Assembly (NCBI GenBank): GCA_021234155.1 | Contig: JAJEKV010000748.1 | Coordinates: forward strand, 1 to 64,000 | Length of the DNA: 64,000 nt | Origin: Isoetes taiwanensis | Taxonomy: Eukaryota > Streptophyta > Lycopodiopsida > Isoetales > Isoetaceae | Reading direction: 5' to 3' | Part shown: in pieces, positions 58,947 to 64,000 of the stretch | How positions within the stretch are numbered: the stretch's first letter is position 1 | Layout: each line of letters opens with the position of its first letter | Program-made: the position numbers and the translations under genes | The notes under the pieces: generated by a model | Seen by the model: the letters and a program-made list of their open reading frames with translations, nothing else | Database searches by the model: none | Told to the model about the DNA's origin: nothing

Positions 58947-59367
58947 TAACTACCATTAACATTAACAACCACAAACCATTACATCCAACACTTTTAAATT
59001 AAAATCCCCCTAAAACCCCCTTTGATTTGGGTGCATATTCACATGGCGGGTGACTTCGGGCATCGAGAGCTGGTGGATGGGCATATTTGCCCTTTATTCC
59101 TCGATCTAGATCGTAGGTGACAATCCTCGTTTATGGGGTATGCTTGTACAAGTTTTGGCATACTGTATAATGAGGTTTGCAAAATACTATAAGATTTAAA
59201 ACAATGTACTAAATTGTGTATATACATGTCTTATACGACTTTAGGGGCTCTCGCTGCCCTACGCCACCCCCGTGTGAATATGCACCCAAACCAAGGGGTT
59301 TCAGGGGGATTTTAATTTAAGAGTGTTGGATCTAATGGTTTATGTTTGTTAATGTTAATGGTAGTTA
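58947..59367. mobile_element. Long-TIR MITE, complete copy (421 bp)
   Basis: The termini TAACTACCATTAACATTAAC and its reverse complement are perfect for 22 bp. The inverted repeat then continues imperfectly for about 125 bp per side (CAAACCATTA, TTAAATTAAAATCCCCCT, TTTGGGTGCATATTCACA, GGGCATCGAGAGC). About 170 bp of single-copy centre remains. TA at each tip fits a TA target duplication. No ORF. Copies at 23,367, 25,975, 28,789 and 30,543 belong to the same family. Confidence 0.9.
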
Positions 59368-59372
59368 GATTG

Positions 59373-59404
<32 letters not shown>
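59373..59404 (+). repeat. Poly(A) tract
   Basis: About 32 consecutive A, five bases after the MITE tip. No target-site copies were identified, so retroposition is not claimed. Confidence 0.9.
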
Positions 59405-59405
<1 letters not shown>

Positions 59406-60170
59406 GGCTTGAACTAGTCTACACTAGCACAAACATCAGCATTGGTCAATCCATCCCTTTGCTGTCTTATCTGGCCATACAAGAACCGTTAAGTCCTAGA
59501 TGGTACCATCCTTTCCTGGTATACAACAGCTATGTTATCGTATAACCAAACAAAACTAGAATCCTAATTCCATAGCCTTTGTACCCATTGGTCAATAATC
59601 CTTGATATCAAACAAGGACCTATTTTTAATGTAAAAGTTTTTCAGGAATTTATGTTACTTGTTCAAAATCATATCAGTATACTTCAGTCTAAATCCATAA
59701 GCATATAGAAAAAGAAATATGACCCGAAAGTCTTGTACTGCCTAATTTAAAAGGAGAGAGTTCAGAATTAAATACTGCTGCAACCATATTACACAATAAA
59801 TTCAGTTTAAGGCCTTTTCCTTAAAGCCACGTAAGATCCAAGTAGTAATAATATAATATCAAGAACATTTGTTCAAAGGGACAATAAGACATAGTAGAGA
59901 ACCCATTATCTACTATACAGAGAGCATCAACAAGAATCAACTTGTAACATCATGAAAAGCTTTGAGTATCAACAAGAATCAACTTGTAACATCATGTAAA
60001 GCTTTGAGTAAGTTCCAGATTACCTTAGCAGGATCTTTAAGTGCCTAAATATAGCTTGTAAGTAAGCGACATTTTCCAAAAGAGTGGTCAAATCCATGTT
60101 TATGTATACACTCTAACTTCTTTTGTCATTCCTTGATAAGGTTACCTTCCAATGTCAAATCCCCAGCTCA
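59405..60170. other. No gene recognised
   Basis: AT-rich. A tandem duplication, ATCAACAAGAATCAACTTGTAACATCATG(A/T)AAAGCTTTGAGTA-like, covers about 59,926-60,010 as two 43-bp units. Confidence 0.5.
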
Positions 60171-60178
60171 CCTACAAC

Positions 60179-60811
60179 CTAGGTCACAGAAAAAGTTGAC
60201 ATTTAGGGAAAAAAAAGTTTTTTACACGTTCGGAACTAAACCCTATAAAAACGCAAAAAATACACGTTTTTTTCTCTAACTTTTCTGGCCAACGTTCCGG
60301 CAACAAAAACAGGCGACTTTTTTGAGCCATTTTTGCCCCGTTAGGATTTCCTTCTCCATTACCCATATCTTTTCCTTCTCCATTACCCATATCTCAACAG
60401 AGTTCTCGCCAGATTTAGGTGGACAGATGTAACAGTAGGCCATTAACATCCATAAAATCTGAACTGCAAGACGATTCATGGCAGGAATCAAAAAATATAT
60501 GCCTGCACACTCTAATTTGTTTCTCACACTAATTCTGTGATAAACTGTGATAAACAATGTCTATGTCAAGAGTTTCTATGTCTAAGTATGCCTAAGTTTT
60601 TGGAATTTCTCTCTCAAATCAAAGTTCTTGTCATAATGTATCAGATCTCTATGAGAATTTCTATGCAATGAAATATCATGTCTTTTTTCCGGTAAGAAAT
60701 TCTGGCAGCGTTTTTTTTTTACGTTTTTCATTCTAACCCAGAAAGAAAACGTTTTTTCCACGTTTTCAAAAGGCTCAAATAAAAACCATGAAAACGTTTT
60801 TTGTAACCTAG
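60179..60811. mobile_element. hAT-like non-autonomous element, 633 bp, with perfect 8-bp TSD
   Basis: CCTACAAC at 60,171-60,178 is repeated at 60,812-60,819. The tips between them are inverted repeats: CTAGGTCACAGAAAAAGTT on the left against CTAGGTTACAAAAAACGTT (reverse complement of the right). Both flanks are rich in ACGTTTTT motifs. An 8-bp target duplication is the hallmark of the hAT superfamily. No transposase ORF is present. TTTTCCTTCTCCATTACCCA is duplicated inside, near 60,347-60,390. Confidence 0.8.
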
Positions 60812-60819
60812 CCTACAAC

Positions 60820-62605
60820 CTATTGGACAAAAGGAAAACATTAAGAAGAGAAGCCCGTACCTGCAGCCAACAACCAATACATCATTAGCCTGATAAGGGT
60901 AAAGATGCAAGGGCCAAAAGGTACCTTAGGCTTCCCGGTTGTCAACCGATCACCTAATGTAATCCTTTTGCCCAGAGATCAAGAAGAACTTTAGAAAGAA
61001 TTGACATAAATCATGCTAAATGAGAGAATAAATCCATAAGTGGAACAAAGGAATAGATAAAGAAATACTCTTTCAGTTATAAGGCTATGTTTGCCATAAG
61101 TTAATGAAAATTTTAACAGGAATAATGGAAACCAGTTAATAGGTATGACCTAATAAACTTATTCCTTTGCTAACAGAGTAGCCATGCCTTTAAACTTCAT
61201 TTTGCCATACTAATCCAGATGTCTTTAGTACAACCGTATTAAGGGCAGTTAGCAAATCTTTACCAGAAACATTTTGCCCAAAGACCAAGTGAGCAAAGAA
61301 AATATACAGCAGTAAAACTAATTCAACAGAGAACATAACTCTTCAATCCTTTAATAGTTAGCAACCTCAGAACAGACCTGTTTTTGGCATTTAAAAATCC
61401 AGAAAACAACATTCTTTGCTCAGATCTTTAAGCTTAAAGTCATGTTATGCTTGCATGCAATAACTTCCATCTGTATTTTTGCATTAGAAATCTTGCTTTG
61501 CTAAAAACTGACTTTTCTTAGCAATTTTAGAATAATAGAATGCAATACCTGGTTAACCACAATATCAGACCCAAAGATGCCTTTAGTTTTGGGCTGGAAC
61601 CAAATGAGATGTTTTCCATAGCAATATCTAATGGAAAAACCTGATATTTCAGTTGGGCATCTGGCACCAGTCGTGATGCTTCTCCTTCTCTGATTGTGAT
61701 GCTTGTGAAAAAGGCATTCAGAAATGTCCAGATCTGAGATAATGTGATCAAGGATGAAATGGCCAACTTCTGGCTCCTAGCAACAGGTCGAAATGTTCTT
61801 GGAGTACTCACAAATTCGAAATGCTTCAATAAATCATTTTTAGAGATGAAAACGGCATTCCAAACCATCCAGGTCTGAGAAAAAATTGCACTAAAACCAA
61901 ATGGTCACCTGTTGGCTTTCTTTGCACAGACGACGCCGCCTACATGAGCGCAAACCCTAAGGGTTTCAATGCGAAATAATCTTTTCTTTTCAGCTTTGAT
62001 CTATAAATAGACAGAGCCTAGCAAATCCATGCCAAGGTTGCGGAATTTCTCATAGCAGGCACTTGGGAGCCCCAATTTGCATACCGCAGCACTGCCAGTA
62101 GGTAAAATAGGTAGAGAATGGGGACTTGAGATTCGTTTAGGTAGCCCTTGGCCACACATAATTATCCCGATGGTATAGCTGTACCATAGAATAAATGAAA
62201 ACCCTCCACAATAAAGAAGTAGCCATAATTTATTATACATGGAAAAAATAATTGGGTAGACTGCCCAATGATATTTTCTGCCAAAGATTCACTTAGAAAT
62301 TTGCCATGGTTTGCAATAGAGTCTCTCTCTCCATAATGGAAATTTAAAATTGGGGTGATATATCCCAAGTATTCCTCATTGCAACAATGGTCCGCACATT
62401 GCTTCCATAAAGAGGGCATTTTAATGTACCTAATAGTAACTTAAAACAAATGTGTTCTCTCCCGAGAAAAAATCATGGAGTTAAGAAGCTAAAGTATTTC
62501 AAAAAGCCACTAAGCATTAAAAAGCCATTTCCAATAGCCATGCTTGGGCCACAATCAGGATACCATACTATATAAATGCTTGTAAGAGACAGCCAATAAG
62601 CAACA
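60820..62605. other. No gene recognised; weak internal repeats
   Basis: AT-rich. Two diverged ~50-bp direct repeats (CAGATCTGAGATAATGTG...CTTCTGGC at about 61,729 and CAGGTCTGAGAAAAAATTG...CTGTTGGC at about 61,870) are visible. Minus ORFs of 113 and 85 codons (61,868-61,527 and 62,419-62,162) have no recognisable motif. Confidence 0.35.
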
Positions 62606-63019
62606 TGCACCAAAAAAAAAAAAAAAACAAGGTGCTGCGCACGGAGGGTTGCCCTCCATGGTCGGAGGGTGAAGTGGCTTAAATCATAGTTCAAAGTCAT
62701 ATTTTGACAATCAATTCAAAACCATAACCCCGAAGATTTAGAAACGAAATCCTCTGTGACAGTAATGGGTCACATTAACACAACATCAATGTCTTCACTA
62801 CAGACAACGTTGGTCAAATGACCATTTTCTCACACTTGCTATTGAACCATTTGTTTAACAAACCATTTAATCCAATGATGTTCTCTAAGACAACTTTGAT
62901 AACTAGACACGGAACAAATCACTCTCACACATATCAATATTTTTAAAATGTTCATAAACTTTATTGCTTTTAGAAACCATTTTTTTGGGTGGTAAAGGCA
63001 TACATGTTTTGTACAAGAT
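62606..63019. other. Poly(A) tract and AT-rich sequence
   Basis: A run of about 16 A at about 62,613-62,628 is followed by a GC-rich palindromic phrase (GGAGGGTTGCCCTCC at about 62,643). No gene is seen up to the LINE fragment. Confidence 0.4.
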
Positions 63020-63149
63020 TAGTTCATAGCATGGAATCTTGGCCGTCTTGGGGTATCAAATTTCGACCATTGGATTACTTTCGTTGAAAACACATGCACG
63101 CTAAAATCACTCTGGGTGAGATACTTGCAGCAGCTGTATGACCCAATGG

Positions 63150-64000
63150 GAAGCCAGGGCACCCGGTACCTCCGATGCAGGCCTAATCGGTCATTGCGAA
63201 GGGATGTCATAATGGGCACGCAGCGCCCGCTATGGAAGGCGGCAGATTTGGATGGTATGCGGTGAAGGCTTCTCAAGTGGGCGGGCCCCAATGGTCTTGG
63301 GGTTCTCACAAACACTCTTCAAGCGGGCATTGCAAGAAGGCTTCCCCAGACCGGACTACGGTAGAGTTGTGCCCATATACAAAGCGGGGGACCCCCACAG
63401 TGACCAACTATCGTACCATTATGGTGGGTTACGTCTTTGCCAAGTTGCTTGGGGATTCTTGGCTGACGATTGACACTTTGGGCGCAGGATGGAGAAGTCG
63501 CGGGCTCTCACAGCGAGGCGAGGCCAGCCCGCAGGCATTCTACTAATTGACCATATCTTCACTCTGCGAACACTCATAGAGGATAAGCAGGAATCGGCGG
63601 AGAATAAATGTGCATTGCTGTTTTGTGGATTTCGCCAAAGGCTTTTGACGACGCGGTGCCTCGGGATAAGTTGTGGGATGATTGAGGCGGCTAGGGATCC
63701 CGCCGACTCTGCGAGAATGCTATATGGAGACTATCTGAGGCTTGCTCTCGGGTCAGTCTCACACCTTTGGGGAGCCCGTTGTTAAGTAGCATTGGGGTGT
63801 TTGCTGCCTTCTATCCCCGCAGCTCTTCTTGTACATTGACCAGCTAGAAGAATGGCTAGTCGAAAGCACGGAGGGGGGAGGGCTTCGATTGATGCACCAC
63901 ATGTCCGGCAACTCATATATGCCGATGATGTTGACCTGCTTTCGCATATACCCGGGCGACATGCAACGCCACGGATGCTTTGGACACTTTTCGCCAATTC
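63150..64000 (+). mobile_element. LINE reverse-transcriptase fragment (runs off right edge)
   Basis: Frames alternate but follow the RT of plant non-LTR retrotransposons in order: LFKRALQEGFPRPDYGRVVPIY at about 63,310-63,377, GDP..TNYRTIMVG at about 63,388-63,427, LIDHIFTLRTLIEDKQES at about 63,542-63,598, a degraded FVDFxKAFD region near 63,622-63,650, and the catalytic LIYADDVDLL at about 63,912-63,941. It is on the opposite strand to the LINE fragment at 37.0-37.6 kb. Frameshifts at about 63,290, 63,430, 63,520 and 63,640 show it is dead at least in part. No endonuclease domain is visible upstream; the element continues beyond the window. Confidence 0.8.

Noticed and set aside
59373-59404. 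Poly(A) tail of a retroposed sequence next to the MITE
   Set aside because: No target-site duplication and no candidate insert body; it could be a simple A tract.

Overview
The window looks like nuclear DNA of a land plant with a large, repeat-rich genome. The sequence is AT-rich and has GT-AG introns, an intron-less 31-repeat PLS-type PPR gene, Copia, Ty3/gypsy and LINE remnants, and several MITE families. The PPR style (many consecutive SS motifs) and heavy gene decay suggest a seed-free vascular plant, most likely a fern. This is inference; no organism-specific marker was found.

Layout, left: 1-5515 is a decayed multi-exon copy of an ISWI chromatin-remodelling ATPase, entering from the left edge with introns retained. 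It is followed by a decayed ABCB-type transporter fragment (6517-7370), AT-rich sequence without recognisable genes, and a few possible minus-strand exons at 12.3-13.3 kb. A Ty3/gypsy pol remnant lies at 18.0-20.65 kb (minus). A PPR pseudogene (21.8-23.3 kb) is followed by a MITE.

Middle: 25.9-36.8 kb is a repeat mosaic. Two copies of a 1 kb unit full of TTCTAGAA palindromes are present (27.7-28.8 and 33.5-34.5 kb). It also holds a long-TIR MITE family, three 60-bp tandem units, and a 1.77 kb poly(A)-tailed retroposed insertion with a 15-bp target-site duplication. A LINE fragment (37.0-37.6 kb, minus) lies beside a striking Copia-derived non-autonomous LTR element (37,696-40,643, minus). That element has identical LTRs over their shared length, an initiator-Met-tRNA primer-binding site, a polypurine tract, and one intact 583-codon ORF. 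The ORF begins like Copia gag and then becomes an unrecognised acidic protein instead of pol.

Right: four well-spliced exons of a GFS12/WDR81-like WD40 C-terminus (41,674-45,474) are split by an intron carrying an internally deleted Copia element. Possible organelle-like sequence (46.1-46.9 kb) and a fold-back repeat precede a large frameshifted Copia element (48.7-52.7 kb, minus), itself carrying a 410-bp MITE. The one clearly intact large host gene is the PPR gene at 53,338-56,754, whose C-terminal E region is cut short and ends in a 36-bp tandem duplication. Beyond it are tandem repeats, an unrecognised ORF, a CACCAT microsatellite, a complete MITE, a hAT-like element with a perfect 8-bp target-site duplication, and a LINE reverse-transcriptase fragment that runs off the right edge.

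The genes do not form a pathway. The window is mainly a record of gene duplication and decay plus nested transposition, around two plausible host genes (the PPR gene and the WD40 3' exons).
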